A stretch of 64,000 nucleotides of DNA from Todiramphus chloris collaris (lineage: Eukaryota > Chordata > Aves > Coraciiformes > Alcedinidae). The notes under the pieces were generated by a model. The model saw nothing but the letters and a program-made list of their open reading frames with translations. It made no database searches and was not told the origin of the DNA. The stretch covers positions 248,001 through 312,000 of the forward strand of contig JANVCC010000072.1 of NCBI GenBank assembly GCA_025345505.1. Reading direction: 5' to 3'. Made by a program: the position numbers and the translations under genes. Positions 1 through 11,549 of this stretch are shown here, piece by piece (the stretch's first letter is position 1; the number at the start of each line of letters is the position of its first letter).

Positions 1-2207
1 TAAGAAAGCTGAGTGAAGGATATTCTTGTACCATGGTTGGAATTGGTTGTTGTGTGGATGGTGAAAAAGAAGGCTGCACTTGCTATCTGCTGATACTTTA
101 ACCTGACGTGCTTGACCCACCCAAGGACTCACACCCTTTTGATCTCCTGTTAAGAGTCTTACTTGGCAATGGAAACACTGAAAAGGCACAGACATCCAGA
201 CCTTTGTGAGAGTCAGTAATTTGGGGGAATGAAGTTGGGAGAGAGAAGGACGTGAGAGAAGGGGGTTAGACTAGGACTGAGGGTGTGAAAGTTATGAAAG
301 AAAAGGTGGAAAGGACCTAGAAGGAGAAGAGAAGCAGATGTTGCAGTGGATTCTGTATTGGCCTTCATGTGAAGAGCAGTAGTGCTGGGAGAGAAGAGGG
401 AGGAAAAATCCCTTGGAATTAACAGGAACGTGACAAAAGTGTGATGAATGGGAGAATGGAGCTGTAGGATGCAGAGGAAAAAAAAGGAGCAGGACAGAAT
501 TCTGCAAAACAGGACCAGGGTGAAAAGAGCCTCTTTCAACACAATTATTGAGAAACACAACTGAGAAAACCCCAATAGGTACTGTGAAAACAGGGCGTAT
601 AGCGGTACTGTGTGTGGAATATGCTGGAGGATCTTGCAGCCTCTTCCTAGGAGGAGTGAAAATGTTATTTGACAATGACACTACAGGATCAGTGCAGGAG
701 AAATAATCTTGGAGCTAGCAGCTCTCCAGCACTTAGACTTAACACTTTCCTGGGTGAGGTCTTCTGTGCCAGTATTTTCCTTTCTGCTGCATTATGGAAC
801 AATGCTCCACTTCTCAGCTATATCAGTGGCATATCTATTAAAGGTCAGGCTCCAAATATTAGTGATTCTACAGAGAAGACCATGCTGAACTGATGGCGAA
901 TTACATTTTCTGCTGCATTTAGTCTGCAGCTCTGAATAATGTTTGGTCATCTTCACATTATGTTAAGTACAATGGATGCTGAAGGCCTTCCAGGTAGCGA
1001 CATCTGGTTGTGCTGCTTTACAGTACAAAAAATGCCTCAAGGAATTAAGCCTCAAGTAGTTCAGCATCTGTTTCAGGTTGTTTCAAGAGATGGTATACTC
1101 CTTGTAAGCTTGCCCATGAAGAATTCTTACATGAGCTTTGACAGGCAGCAACATTTTTCTGCTTTCTCTGCAGCATGCAGTTAGAAGCTTTTTTTTTTTA
1201 AGGATTTCTTTGTGTTCTGAAATTTAAATCTCTCTGAAAGTGGCAGGTAAAAGCTAAGTTAATTAAATGTCATTGGTACTGTAAATACTTGCAAGGGCAA
1301 AGGTATATTCAACAGCCCTTTACAAAGTCAGGACTTTTTACCTGGAATGGTACTGAACATGCTTTGTCTCCATCTCTGCTTAAAACTAGAGGAAATCCAG
1401 GTCTTGTTAGCACATTCAGGAGTTTACCACCCATTCTCGCCTTCTGATAGCAACAATGTCCTTTAATTTATCTTTGTCACTAATTTGTAACAAAATTCCC
1501 TGTAACAGTTGCACAGCAGGCAATGACCGTAATCAAAATCCTCCCTAGAAGACAAATGACATTTGATTTCCAACAAAGAATTAAGTTCTCTATCTTTTGT
1601 TCATTGTTAGACAATGGATCCTGAGTTTATACAGTTTACAAGATCCAGATTGTTTTATTTTGAACTAAACCTGAAATCTAACAAATTGGAAAGAAAACCA
1701 GTTAAATAGTATCATAACTTTTAGTGATACACACCTATAGATCGACAACAAATGGCTGCCCAAGGCCAGGGTCTAGTAATTGGGAATCACAAGATGGTGC
1801 TGCTATAATTGGCCTGCTTTTAGTCTAGCTCGGCTCAATAAACAAAAAAATACTTTGCCTTCTCTCCTAAGGAAGCAACAAGAAATGACTCAATATGACT
1901 CAGTTACTCTGTTGTTCCACAACACATTCACAGCAATGTGGAATTTGTTTTCAAAGTGTCAGGATGACAGACAGAGCTGCATCCTTTTATCTCTCTTTCA
2001 GCACTTTCAATCGTTGGGCAACTCTACCTTGTGGGAGCTACATTATAAAAATTATATTGCAGGCAATTGCTCACCATAGAACATGTTAAAGAAGAAATAA
2101 TGCGAGATCGCTGGTGATGGCATATCCAGACACAACACGGCAGCCAGATCTGTGCATATTCCATACCTGTTGCCATACCTTTAGTAGGAGAAACATCTCC
2201 TACATTG
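1..2207. other. Unassigned non-coding DNA with a purine-rich tract
   Basis: No gene or recognisable repeat was seen. From about 226 to 520 the plus strand is strongly purine-rich (runs of GA, AGG and AAAG). This removes stop codons on the minus strand and explains the two overlapping minus-strand open frames of about 120-129 codons there; their translations are low-complexity Ser/Phe/Leu-rich and match no family I know. An 81-codon plus-strand frame at 939-1184 is also without recognisable domains. The remainder is AT-rich and single-copy in appearance. Confidence 0.6.
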
Positions 2208-2343
2208 TGTTATGTTTTAGGGTCAGGGTAGCCCCTTAGACCTATAACAGACGCTCTCTGTTAACCCTCTCCCTCCCCAAACGGGAAGAGAAAGGGAATA
2301 AGGTAGAGACACTTAGCAATTAAAAAAAGGAAATTAGAACAGC

Positions 2344-2349
2344 TTTAAT
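2344..2349 (-). terminator. LTR polyadenylation signal (ATTAAA)
   Basis: ATTAAA on the minus strand within the conserved AT-rich half of the LTR. The same motif is present in the second copy at 56767-56772, so it is a shared feature of the family and not a chance hit. Confidence 0.5.
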
Positions 2350-2694
2350 GAAAGTTAAATTAATTATAATAAAAATGGAATATATACAAATATATACAAA
2401 ATAAGTATCGAACCCAACCCCCCTGATGTTAATTACATCACCATCACCACTGATGCTGTGGAGCAGGCACTGGGACAGTCCCAGACTGGGCCCCGCAGCA
2501 GACGGGAGCTGTGTTCAGGAGCTGGATTCTGGTACTGGGTTCAGGAACACACAGACTGGGATCAAAGGCAGAATGGACAGAGGCCTCCTGGGATGCTCCA
2601 AGGAAGGAACTGAAAGAGGGCCTGAGCCAAGCCAAACAGAACTGGCAAAGCAGTCCAAGAGGGGAGAAGAGCCCAAACTCCCCCAGTTCCTCAG

Positions 2695-2701
2695 CTTTAT
2701 A
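2695..2701 (-). promoter_or_regulatory. TATA box of the solo LTR
   Basis: TATAAAG on the minus strand, about 310 bp inside the U3 start and about 350 bp upstream (in LTR sense) of the poly(A) signal. Position and motif fit an LTR promoter; whether it is active now cannot be seen. Confidence 0.5.
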
Positions 2702-3013
2702 GCGACGGTGCCGTATCTGGGCTGGAATCCCTCGTTGGTCAGAGTTTGGGGTTCCCTGTCCTGGCCGCTGCTCCCTGCAGGTGCCGCCTTTCCCTTTCTG
2801 CACCCCCACCGTGGTGCACAAGACCCAGCAGTGGCCTTGGTCTGCTCCCCAACCCTTGGCACTGACTCTAAACACGGGGTGTTAGCGCTGCCAGAAGCAG
2901 CCCCTGCCTGTGGAAACGCTGCTGGCTGCAGAGAGTGCAGGGGGTTAGGAGAACTGAGCTGGAAAGTAAAACCCCTGAAGAGAATCAGCTCTGTTCTCAC
3001 TCAAACCAGGACA

Positions 3014-4992
3014 ACTTGTAACCATTTGAAAGGGAAGGCCAGACCAGTTGGGTACATCAGGGTGCGAATAATTGTCTCAGCCCTATAGATAGGTACACTG
3101 CAGTCCTCCTTAGAGCCACATAGTATTTGGGGTCCAGAGCTGATCCCTAAGAAAACACAGTCACAGACTTTATAGCAAAAGTCTCCAAGGATTATCATAA
3201 AGGCTTTCTGATGCATCTTACTGGGAGGCTTAGACTGCAATACTTACCTTTACCTGCCTCCCTGCTGAGTTTATGTTCTTCCAGGTGCTGCCCCAGTCCC
3301 CTGGGTGCACCGATGGATATGTGGATGTCCACAAGAGCAGGAGGCTGCTGTGTTGATTTTAAAATTCTCCCTGTTCCCTCACCAGTTTTTCTCTGTCAGG
3401 GCTGCTGTGCTACAGCGGGAGGGAGCACATACCCTGCCTTAGGGCCACCAGTCCCTGCAGTGGGCACACTGAAATGCCCAACAAAGGTGACTTTGAGCTG
3501 TGGCTGAGGACAGTGCTTGGGGCTGTCCATTGGCACCCGTTCCTTTCTGCCATCTCTGCTGCAGGGTGATAACTGCTGGCAGATGACTGTGAGCATCCAG
3601 GAGCTTTAAAACGTCCCAGAAAATTCCCTATGGATTTTTTTCTCAGTCTTTGCATTGTGCCACCCTCATTAGTTTGCCTGTATTGCTTGTCCTAGTCAAA
3701 GTGAAACTGCTAAAAGAAAGGGACACCTTTTGTGGTAATAGCAACATTAATCCCTGCTGGATTATGACTTTATTTATCTACCTATTAGCAAAAAAGTGAC
3801 AGCAAAAAGGTGTACGCAGAAGCAGGTTAAATAGGCCCATAAGAAGAATGTTGTTGTTACAGTGAACTCAATAAATAGCCTGTTTGCTGCAAGGAAAGAT
3901 GATCTCAGAATAAACTGTACTGAGAAATAGCATGAATATGTCCATATCAGCCATGAAGGAATCATGAGGGACAAGTTAGAAGAGTCGAATCTTTTCCTGG
4001 AACTAAAATGCCATCGTTATGAGCGCAAGCATAGCAGTAGTGCATTCTTTATTTATTTATTGCATTTTCCCCAAGGAGTATTACTAAAATGTCATGAGAG
4101 ACAGTTCTTGAAACGTTATATGATTTATCTGGAAGCAGAATGAACTTGATGTGTCATTATACGGTCTGGGTTTGTGTGAATAGGTTCCTGGTTTAGCACA
4201 CTGAAGGCTGAGGTTTAGTTGATATATACACACAGAGGCTTCTTCACAGCTCTTTAAGCTGTGCCCTCTTGGTTTGCCCCGCTGACTTCCATGAACGTTG
4301 AGATTTATGTTGCCTCTCTCACCACGCCACTGCTGTTGGTTGGGCTTGTGATGCTGAAGGAAGTGTTTTTGTTTTGCTGAGTCATCATAAATAGTGTTTT
4401 AGGAGAACTCCTTTAAGTGGGAAGAACCTCTTGTTAAAGCCTCACCCCTCAGGCAGGCATCACACATGCACTGGAATAAGTATGTGAGAAGAGGAAGGGC
4501 CCCTGCCAGCAAGGTGCTGCTCATGTGCTGGGGAAAACCCACCTCCAGTCTTAACCATTAACCAAGAGCATTATCATTAGTCCTTACACATTGATCTCCA
4601 GTGGCATCAGCACTACACAAACACTCCTTTCTTAGTGACTCTCACTTTTGCTGCTTCTCTGCACTTGGGCAGAGAAGGATTCCTTTGTTTTGCTGGCTAG
4701 AGGAAGCGAGGTCAGAGGGAGAATGGGTGGCCGAGTCACAGGTGGCAAAAGAGCTGGGAAGGGTCTCCAGATGGCTGACGTAAGGGGTCATAAAATGATG
4801 AGGGCTCAACCTTCATCATTCCTTTAAACCTAAATGTTTGCATGTGTTACCAAACCATCATGTAAAACTATATAAATGCTTTCACATGTTGAACTACGGA
4901 TTAACTGTGCTGCTTACAGTGATAATCAAAACCACAAACACAACATATTGTGAAAAATATCACATGCACATTTAATTATGATTCAAATTTCC
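3014..4992. other. Unassigned non-coding DNA
   Basis: No gene or repeat recognised. Open frames of 60-98 codons around 3200-3660 lie in a slightly GC-richer patch and have no recognisable domain. A consensus NF-E2/AP-1-type site (TGCTGAGTCA) is at 4375-4384; a site of this length is expected occasionally by chance. Confidence 0.5.
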
Positions 4993-5066
4993 AGGCGTGC
5001 AGTCAGGGAAAGAAATTACTGCATGCCTCTTGAAAGTTGTTCTTTCAAGTTGTAACTGACAACTTG
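4993..5066. other. Three consecutive stem-loop sequences
   Basis: Stem 1: arms 4993-5003 and 5018-5028, 11 positions with 10 Watson-Crick pairs and one G-T, 14-nt loop. Stem 2: arms 5029-5036 and 5042-5049, 8 perfect pairs, 5-nt loop. Stem 3: arms 5046-5053 and 5059-5066, 8 perfect pairs, 5-nt loop. Stem 2 starts the base after stem 1 ends. Stems 2 and 3 share CAAG (5046-5049), so only one of them can form at a time. The structure is seen directly in the sequence; no function is known. It could be a structured transcript, a decayed foldback element, or chance. Confidence 0.55.
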
Positions 5067-5859
5067 ATAAAAGTTGTAGATAAAAATATAACCTGCTTCA
5101 CACAAACTGCAGCTCAAAATGGGAGAGTTTGGGATTTTGACTTTTGCAGCCTCATTCTAACGTGATCCTCCACTGAGCTTCCTGTTCACCTCCAATTTTG
5201 TGCCTAATGCTCCGCTAAAGATGTGTCTGCACAGTGCAGAGCTGCACTGCAGGAGAGGGACCACGATCAGCTCTGATCAGGCAGGACTATCTCCGTTGCA
5301 CACTACTGTGAAGCGCACAAAAACTGTTGAGAGAGTTGGGACCACCATAGTGCTTGCATGGTGTGCATGGGGCAATTTTGTGTGGGACCTTTTCACCATC
5401 CTGTACTAAGCAAAAGAGATGTGCCTAAACTATACATGTGAAAAAAGTAGTAGTAAAAGCTAATGACCCAGGGAAACCATTAAAAATACAGATGTCGGCT
5501 GTGTATTTGTTTTTTCCAAATATCAGAAGCATTCAAAATTAACAATAATGAATAATATTTAAAAACAAAACAAAACAACTTAAAGTGCCATAGCATCATC
5601 TTAAGGATTCAAACACAAATAGATCCTAGGATGTTTAAAGCAGCAATCTACTGAAAATATTTTTTATGTTTGTTTTAAAAAAGACATCATTTTTCTACTA
5701 TATTGTTGAGTATGTTTTTCTCACGTATGCAGTGCTTTCTTCTCCTTCGAGTTTCTGAAAATTGTCAAATTAATTTCTTCTCAATTTAAATTCTCTGTAA
5801 ACAATCACCAGAAATGAGCAAGGCCATATTTCTTTTCATTAAAGGTTTCTGTAGCACAA

Positions 5860-5879
5860 CCCCCCTCCCGCCCCTCCCC
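5860..5879 (-). other. G-quadruplex-type motif on the minus strand
   Basis: The plus strand reads C6-T-C3-G-C4-T-C4, so the minus strand has four G runs of at least three separated by single bases. This is a strong predicted G4/i-motif sequence. No promoter or gene adjoins it. Confidence 0.6.
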
Positions 5880-5936
5880 ACCAAGGTAATATTTTAAGAA
5901 TTCAACAACAGTTTTTGTGAAATATTACACTTCAGG

Positions 5937-5952
5937 AAAAAAAAAAAAAAAA
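5937..5952 (+). repeat. Poly(A) run, 16 bp
   Basis: Uninterrupted A run followed by an A/C-rich low-complexity stretch up to about 5980, including a short (CA)n. Confidence 0.9.
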
Positions 5953-7762
5953 CAAAAGCCAACAAAACAACACACACACATTAAAAAGAAGTGATACTTC
6001 TGAAAGAAAAAAAAAAAAGATGTGCTGTTAAATTCTGAGCAGCTGCAATCCAAAACAACACCTTGCAGAGTGTCGAGAAATCATAGCTGTGGAGTCAGCA
6101 AAACACAGGTGGAAAGGGCTCCCTCCCTACATGCAGCAGGAGTAGCTGAGGTGTTTGCTGTGCAGTCAAGTCCGTTGGGATGTTGTTGCCTTGGGAAATC
6201 TGGCTGTCAATCTTCTCTGTGAATCTGAATGCAATGCGAGAGAAACATCGCACTGGGCTGTCCAGTTTGCACCTTGCAGTGTGCCTGACATGACGCATAC
6301 CATTATTATTACTATTATTTTTAGGGTTGAGGTGTTTTTTCATTTTTTTCTCTGCATTAACGTAACCAAGATCATATCAGCAGCATATGCACAACAAAGC
6401 TGCTACCCGAAGAAATATCAGGCTTACAGCATTTCTTTGCACCACAGTTGCTTATCAATGAAGCATATATATAGCCTAATTAACATAACTGGAACGACTA
6501 TAATTATGCTATCATTTTGTTTACTTTAGCACATTCTGTTGAGGTATATGGGTAGCAATATTTGTTATTGAAATATTCCCCCTTGCTACATTCAGGCTGT
6601 TTAATTATCCTGTTAGCCTATTTTATTTATGGTGTGATTTAGTTGCTTAAAAGGCAGAAAAGCGTTAAAGTCCACAAACTCTTGGCTTACATACTCTGTT
6701 TTGGATCTTGGACACAATCTGATAAAGCTTTGAGTAGTTCTTACTCATGCAAGTAAGGCAATCCTGGTATAATTAATGTCACTATTGGCTTAAGTAAGAC
6801 TTTGGAGAATAGCAGCCTAAAAATAAAAGTAATTAAGAACATACACAGCCTTTCAAGCTTCCCATTTGAGAAAGTGCAATGTAAAAGCAAAGCTGCTAGT
6901 TTGGGATAGCACTGCTAGACAAAGACAATGATGGAAAATGATATCAAAACTTTTCTTTTTCCCTGGCTTAGACTGCCCTACTGAAATTAAATTGCATCCG
7001 GTTTTGGTAAAAACAAGACATCTTTCCCTCAAATGTTTCCAAAGAAGGTTCTTTGTTCAGGCTGGATGATGCTTGCCTCAGCTTTTTCATAGTCCTCAAG
7101 GGTACCTGTATCTTCATGGCTTCAGTGGTGGTGTCACCAGTGCTCCCTAGGTCCATGAAAGCCTGAACATTATTGGTGTGTTGCAGTGCAACCACAGCTC
7201 ATGAGAGGTGACCACAGCATATTCATATCCCTCATGCACATGTCTTAGGGCAAGAAGGGAAGGAAAGGGCACATGGGGCATCAGTCCTTGATGGCAGGCA
7301 TTTCTGGAGGTCTGAGGTGGCAGAATTCCTTGTGATGCTGTTGCCTTGAGCTCCCCTCATCCTCAAGCACCCACAGCACAGGTGCATGGAGCCCTTCACT
7401 GGCTGTCACCAGCAGAAGTGGTGCACAACCAGCTCACCCAGCAGAGACCTGGAGCATCTGCTCATTAACCCTTCCATTTCACCAGGGTTAATGACTCTTG
7501 CTTTATGATGATGTGCAGAACATTAATAAAACAAGTCATGTTTGTACAACTATATAATTTCCATAATTAGGAATGTCAAGAGAATATTTTAAGGTAAGGA
7601 TGTGTACATTAATATAGACATACTGAGAGTGCTGGCAGTTTACCACACCTTTGGGTGCAGTCCAGGGTCTTTCTTCACATCAAAGGAAAAACAAAGATCT
7701 CTCAGGTCTCTTGCTGAGCTTGCTGGTTGGCTGGAAATATTTTTGTTGGTTTGTTTGTTGGG

Positions 7763-7784
7763 TTTTTTTTTGGGGGGGGGGGGG
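7763..7784 (+). repeat. T9-G13 homopolymer junction
   Basis: Nine T followed directly by thirteen G, next to short TTTG repeats (7740-7762). Length is likely to be polymorphic or miscalled. Confidence 0.9.
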
Positions 7785-8498
7785 AGCTTTTGATGGAGCG
7801 AAACTGTTCGTGGTAGTGTTTTCACTAGGAGAGTACCTCTTATGTGCAAGCTGTCATACTTACTTCGTGTTGGGAACAAGTTTACTTCCCAAGATGACAC
7901 ATACCAGAGATGAATTGCCTTTATCATCTGGCAGGTCAGAGGTGTTCAGATCTTCCCAAGGAACTTCTGATGAAAACTGAATGGCCTAGAATCTTTCCTT
8001 TCCTCTCCCTACCAGCCCCTTTACACAAAGATAATATAGATATCTAATTTAAAGACAAGTATAAGAGGATAGGGGTAATTTACTGGGGTTTTTTTTTGTT
8101 TGTTTTATTTTCCTGCAAGTTGCAATCACACCACAGTCAAAAGAAGAAGAATAAATGAAGAAACAGCACATTGCAAGCCCACAGTTAAAAAAGTCTCACA
8201 GCAGCTTTGTTGCTTGCCTGCATTTCTTTACCACTCTTGGTCAGATACCATATGTAAATGAACACTGCTTACATGCAAGTTAGAGTTACATCACCTACTC
8301 CTAATAAAAGCTCAATATGTGGAACTTAATAATCTACCAGATGTTTTTATTTACCAGTTCTTATTTTTTATTTAAAATTGCTCATGGGGTTTTCTAGTCA
8401 CTTGGATCTAATTTAAATGAGTAGACCCAAATTCATCTCTGACAATACATCATTAAAGTGACGCAGTTTTACATAAGAGATGAATTTTATCCACAGAC

Positions 8499-8520
8499 TT
8501 TTTTTTTTTTTTTTTTTTTT
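8499..8520 (+). repeat. Poly(T) run, 22 bp
   Basis: Uninterrupted T run. It may be the poly(A) end of an old minus-strand retroposed sequence, but no body is recognisable to the right (8521 onward), so only the run itself is called. Confidence 0.9.
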
Positions 8521-11293
8521 AAGAATAAAATAATCTGTTACTGGAACACAAACCTTATATACACCCTTTCTAACCCCTGGCCATCCCCATGAATATGAAG
8601 AATCGAGGACATAACCTTTGCAGACAAATAGACACATGTGTGTCTCTTTCCAACTCTCTCACTGCCATCTCAAGGTCTTTAACATTGCAATGATAGCTGG
8701 TTCTCTCTCCTGTTCTTAAACAAAGCATAAAATCAGAGAGATGGCTGAGGCTCAGAGACAAGTATCAAAATGTCCAGTGAAAGCAGTGAAAATTGTGCCT
8801 TAGGTACTGCAGCATTGAACTCCTATGGCATGAAACAAGCTGTGAGTTTTATCCACCTCCTGATCTCTTCCTCTGACATATTTGTAGCATTTGCTCTCTC
8901 ACTGTAGCCCATTTGTTGGTAACAAGGAGCACAAAACTGTTTTGTGTGCAGTAAAGAGTAGAGACCAAATATTGTGACATGCCTGCCAGTGACCATGGCT
9001 GGTCTTGCTGATCCTTGTCTTCCACTTCCGTGATGCTGTTTCAGACACTACGTATGCAAATGGCTTTCTGCTGCTTGTTAAATTGTCCTTGAAGTCTAAC
9101 CCTCCTGTTCTTAGCTTGGCTTCTTTTAAGAACCCTTCCAGTCATGATAGGGTTTTCTAGATATGTGGTGGTTTATTGGGTTTTATACAAATAGACACTG
9201 GTTTCCCTTGCTAAAAAAATAGCCTTTAATTTTCCACTGTGATTTTTTAAAATTTATAATGAGTAAGAGAAATCCCGTCTGGTTTAAACAACTTCCTAGT
9301 GTTCTGCAGCTGTGTGTAGGAACAATAACCTCACAGTTTCTGAACGCAGGGCCCTACCACCTCAGAGTGGTGGCGTGAGACCCTCTCCCCTTGCTTGAAG
9401 AGAGGCTTATCCTATCTTCCAGGCTCTCTGTAATGCCATGCTGTGAATCATTTTAGCATTGCTGTTGTCTCCTGGGAAGGGAAACATAATTTTGCCCTTT
9501 ATTTTGGTGTTGTATGTTCTTTCTGCTTGAACTCTTGCCCTCCTCATACCTTTTCCTACCATAAAACACTGTTTCTGCTGCCCTTCCCCTCCCATGCAGT
9601 GCCTTTGCCCTTTCTTCTCCTCTCTCACAGCTCGCATTTCCCTTGTACCAGGTTATCTCAACAGTTTACATTATCCTCTGCTAACCACATGGCATCTGTG
9701 CAGCTGCACACCCCACTCGGGCTTACTCCATGCCTTTTTTGTTTGCTAGGTGGAGGTGACAGCAGCATGGGCTGGAGCAACCAGCTGGTGCTGTCAGGAA
9801 GAGCAATAGTTAAAGCATTGCTTGAACACGACTGAACTCCCATGGTCACTAATGCCTTGACTGTGTGCTCAGCCTACTGGTTTATGCAACTGGGAATCAA
9901 GTAGCATCTAACTTTGAAAAGTACCAGAATAAACAAGGAATTAAGACCTTAATAAAGGGAGCTGGGCACACCCCTTGTGCAGCTGACAGCGTACGCGGTT
10001 TTGTGAGGATCCTCTAGTCCTGTCCACTGCTGTGGTCCACAAAGAAGTGCCTGCAATGGGCAAGGGAAGAGCAGCAAGGGAAATAACTACAGACAAGCAA
10101 AATCATTGTGAGAACATCCACTGCCTGAAGTGACTTCCTAAACTGGGATTACAGCAAGGCACAGAGACTCCTGAATAAAGAGCCTCAAATGTACCTGATG
10201 ACCACAAGTGGCAGAGGTTAATGACATACTTACACATACGCTCTCCAAATGTTGCTTTTCTAACAAGACCATGTTGACCACTGCAGTGGTGGAAGTAATT
10301 GTTGGTGTGCGCTGGCTACTCCAAACCACTGCCTTTTTAGAGGACAGCTGCTGTCTAGAGTGCTTCTTTCCTGACCTTAGTCATTTCCCAGCAGACAAGA
10401 AACTAATCTTTTTCTCAGACCAAAGTGTCTCTCGTGACCCCAAACTGAGACACATCACAAAAATATTGCGTTTTTATTCAAACCAGCCATTGTTTTATTA
10501 TGTTGGTTTTATCAGCAAATGGCTTTCTTTTAAAATTTCCCACATGTGACAAGTCACATTGCAATGCATTACTTCAGGCTGTATCTTTCATGTTGCATTA
10601 GAGGGAGATGAGCTTAACATGAATTGATGGTTAAAACCTGCTTCAAACGTGGCATGTGAAAGATTAGAAAGAGATGCAGCTTTCAGGGGAAACAAAGAGT
10701 TTATAGATTTCTTTTTTTATTTACATTTTCCTCCCTTTTTAGTTTCAAATTGAAGTTAAATAGTAGGACTGTTAGAGAGAGTTAATCAATGCGACTGTTT
10801 TTCTTACTTGTAAAAATTCTACCAACTTCCAGTTGCTTGCTTGATTTCTGCTTTATATTTTCACAACTTTCAGACTGAGAGGAAAAGCTACCTGGTGACC
10901 ACGAGGAAAAGGTTTTCTAACAAAGCAGAAATTAAACTGGAGAAATAATGGATATAGGTTCTCTTAACAGGTGTGATAACAGAAGAAACAATTCTGCTTT
11001 TGAAAAATGAAGGTTTATATGTCTAAATCCCACAAGGTCAGCCTCTGAAATAGTAAGATATTTTTAGTTCTCTGATCCAGGTGAGCATAGCAAGTCTATC
11101 ATAGAAATTAACATACTTGCCTCATAACAACAGTGAGGAAAAGCACGAGAAAATTATTCTGATTTGTTAAAGGAGCTTCAAATAATTTAGTTTAGCATCT
11201 TTATTGTAATCAATTTACACTTAAACATAGTAAAGATTCATATTTTTCTTAGGAAAATAGCAAAAAGAATATTATAACTTTTGACGTTTTGGT

Positions 11294-11303
11294 CCCCCCC
11301 CCC
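11294..11303 (+). repeat. Poly(C) run, 10 bp
   Basis: Ten consecutive C in otherwise AT-rich sequence. Confidence 0.9.
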
Positions 11304-11488
11304 AGAAAACTGTTTTGTCAGGAAATGTTTTACTGGACCATTTCTGAGCACATGGTAGTTCCTCCCATAGCCTGCGTGCAAAGAAACAGTATAAGCATGT
11401 TGGTGCTTAGAGTCTGCCTGAGAGCTTTCTGCTTTCCTCACTACTTGTATTTTATGTTCTCTGAGACTATTCAGGTGTTGTACTTAGA

Positions 11489-11549
11489 GCAAGAAACTAC
11501 AGTTAAGTACAAATAAAAAGCAAGATACTACAGTTCAGTATAAACATAA
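11489..11549 (+). repeat. Tandem duplication, about 2 x 30-31 bp
   Basis: Unit 1 at 11489-11519 and unit 2 at 11520-11549 share the framework GCAAGA-ACTACAGTT-AGTA with a few substitutions; a third partial unit begins with GCAAG at 11550. A small minisatellite-like duplication with no gene context. Confidence 0.75.

Larger units (their letters stand above)
2208..3013 (-). mobile_element. Solo endogenous retrovirus LTR (avian, ERVL-like), about 806 bp
   Basis: Read on the minus strand, the element starts TGTCCTGGTTTGAGTGAGAA near 3013, a start I associate with a common avian ERV LTR type, and ends in a degenerate ...CATAACA at 2208. Its U3 part (about 2700-3013) is GC-rich. A TATA box (TATAAAG, minus strand) lies at 2695-2701 and an ATTAAA poly(A) signal at 2344-2349, in the right order for U3-R-U5. 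The AT-rich left part recurs at 56631 with roughly 85% identity by eye. The flanks CATTG (2203-2207) and ACTTG (3014-3018) are only a partial target-site match. No gag, pol or env sequence adjoins it, so it is a solo LTR. A 220-codon open frame across it (2426-3088) is a by-product of GC-rich sequence. Class is inferred; the sister copy's 5-bp duplication favours ERVL. Confidence 0.8.
5067..11488. other. Unassigned non-coding DNA with homopolymers
   Basis: AT-rich sequence without a recognisable gene or dispersed repeat. It holds an A run at 5937-5952, a T9-G13 junction at 7763-7784, a T run at 8499-8520 and a C run at 11294-11303. The 130-codon plus frame at 9443-9835 is in pyrimidine-rich sequence and is low-complexity. 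The stretch 6290-6660 is rich in homeodomain-type TAATTA/ATTA sites and could be a conserved non-coding element, but that is a guess without alignment. Confidence 0.5.

Noticed and set aside
213..681. Two overlapping minus-strand frames of 120 and 129 codons
   Set aside because: They arise from a purine-rich plus strand; translations are Ser/Phe/Leu-rich low complexity and overlap in different frames.
2426..3088. 220-codon plus-strand open frame, the longest in the window, with 143-161-codon frames opposite
   Set aside because: It lies in the GC-rich U3 half of the solo LTR, crosses the LTR end and runs antisense to LTR sense; frames are open on both strands because stops are rare in GC-rich DNA. 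No domain.
9443..9835. 130-codon plus frame
   Set aside because: Pyrimidine-rich sequence with low-complexity translation and no recognisable domain; no convincing splice or promoter context.
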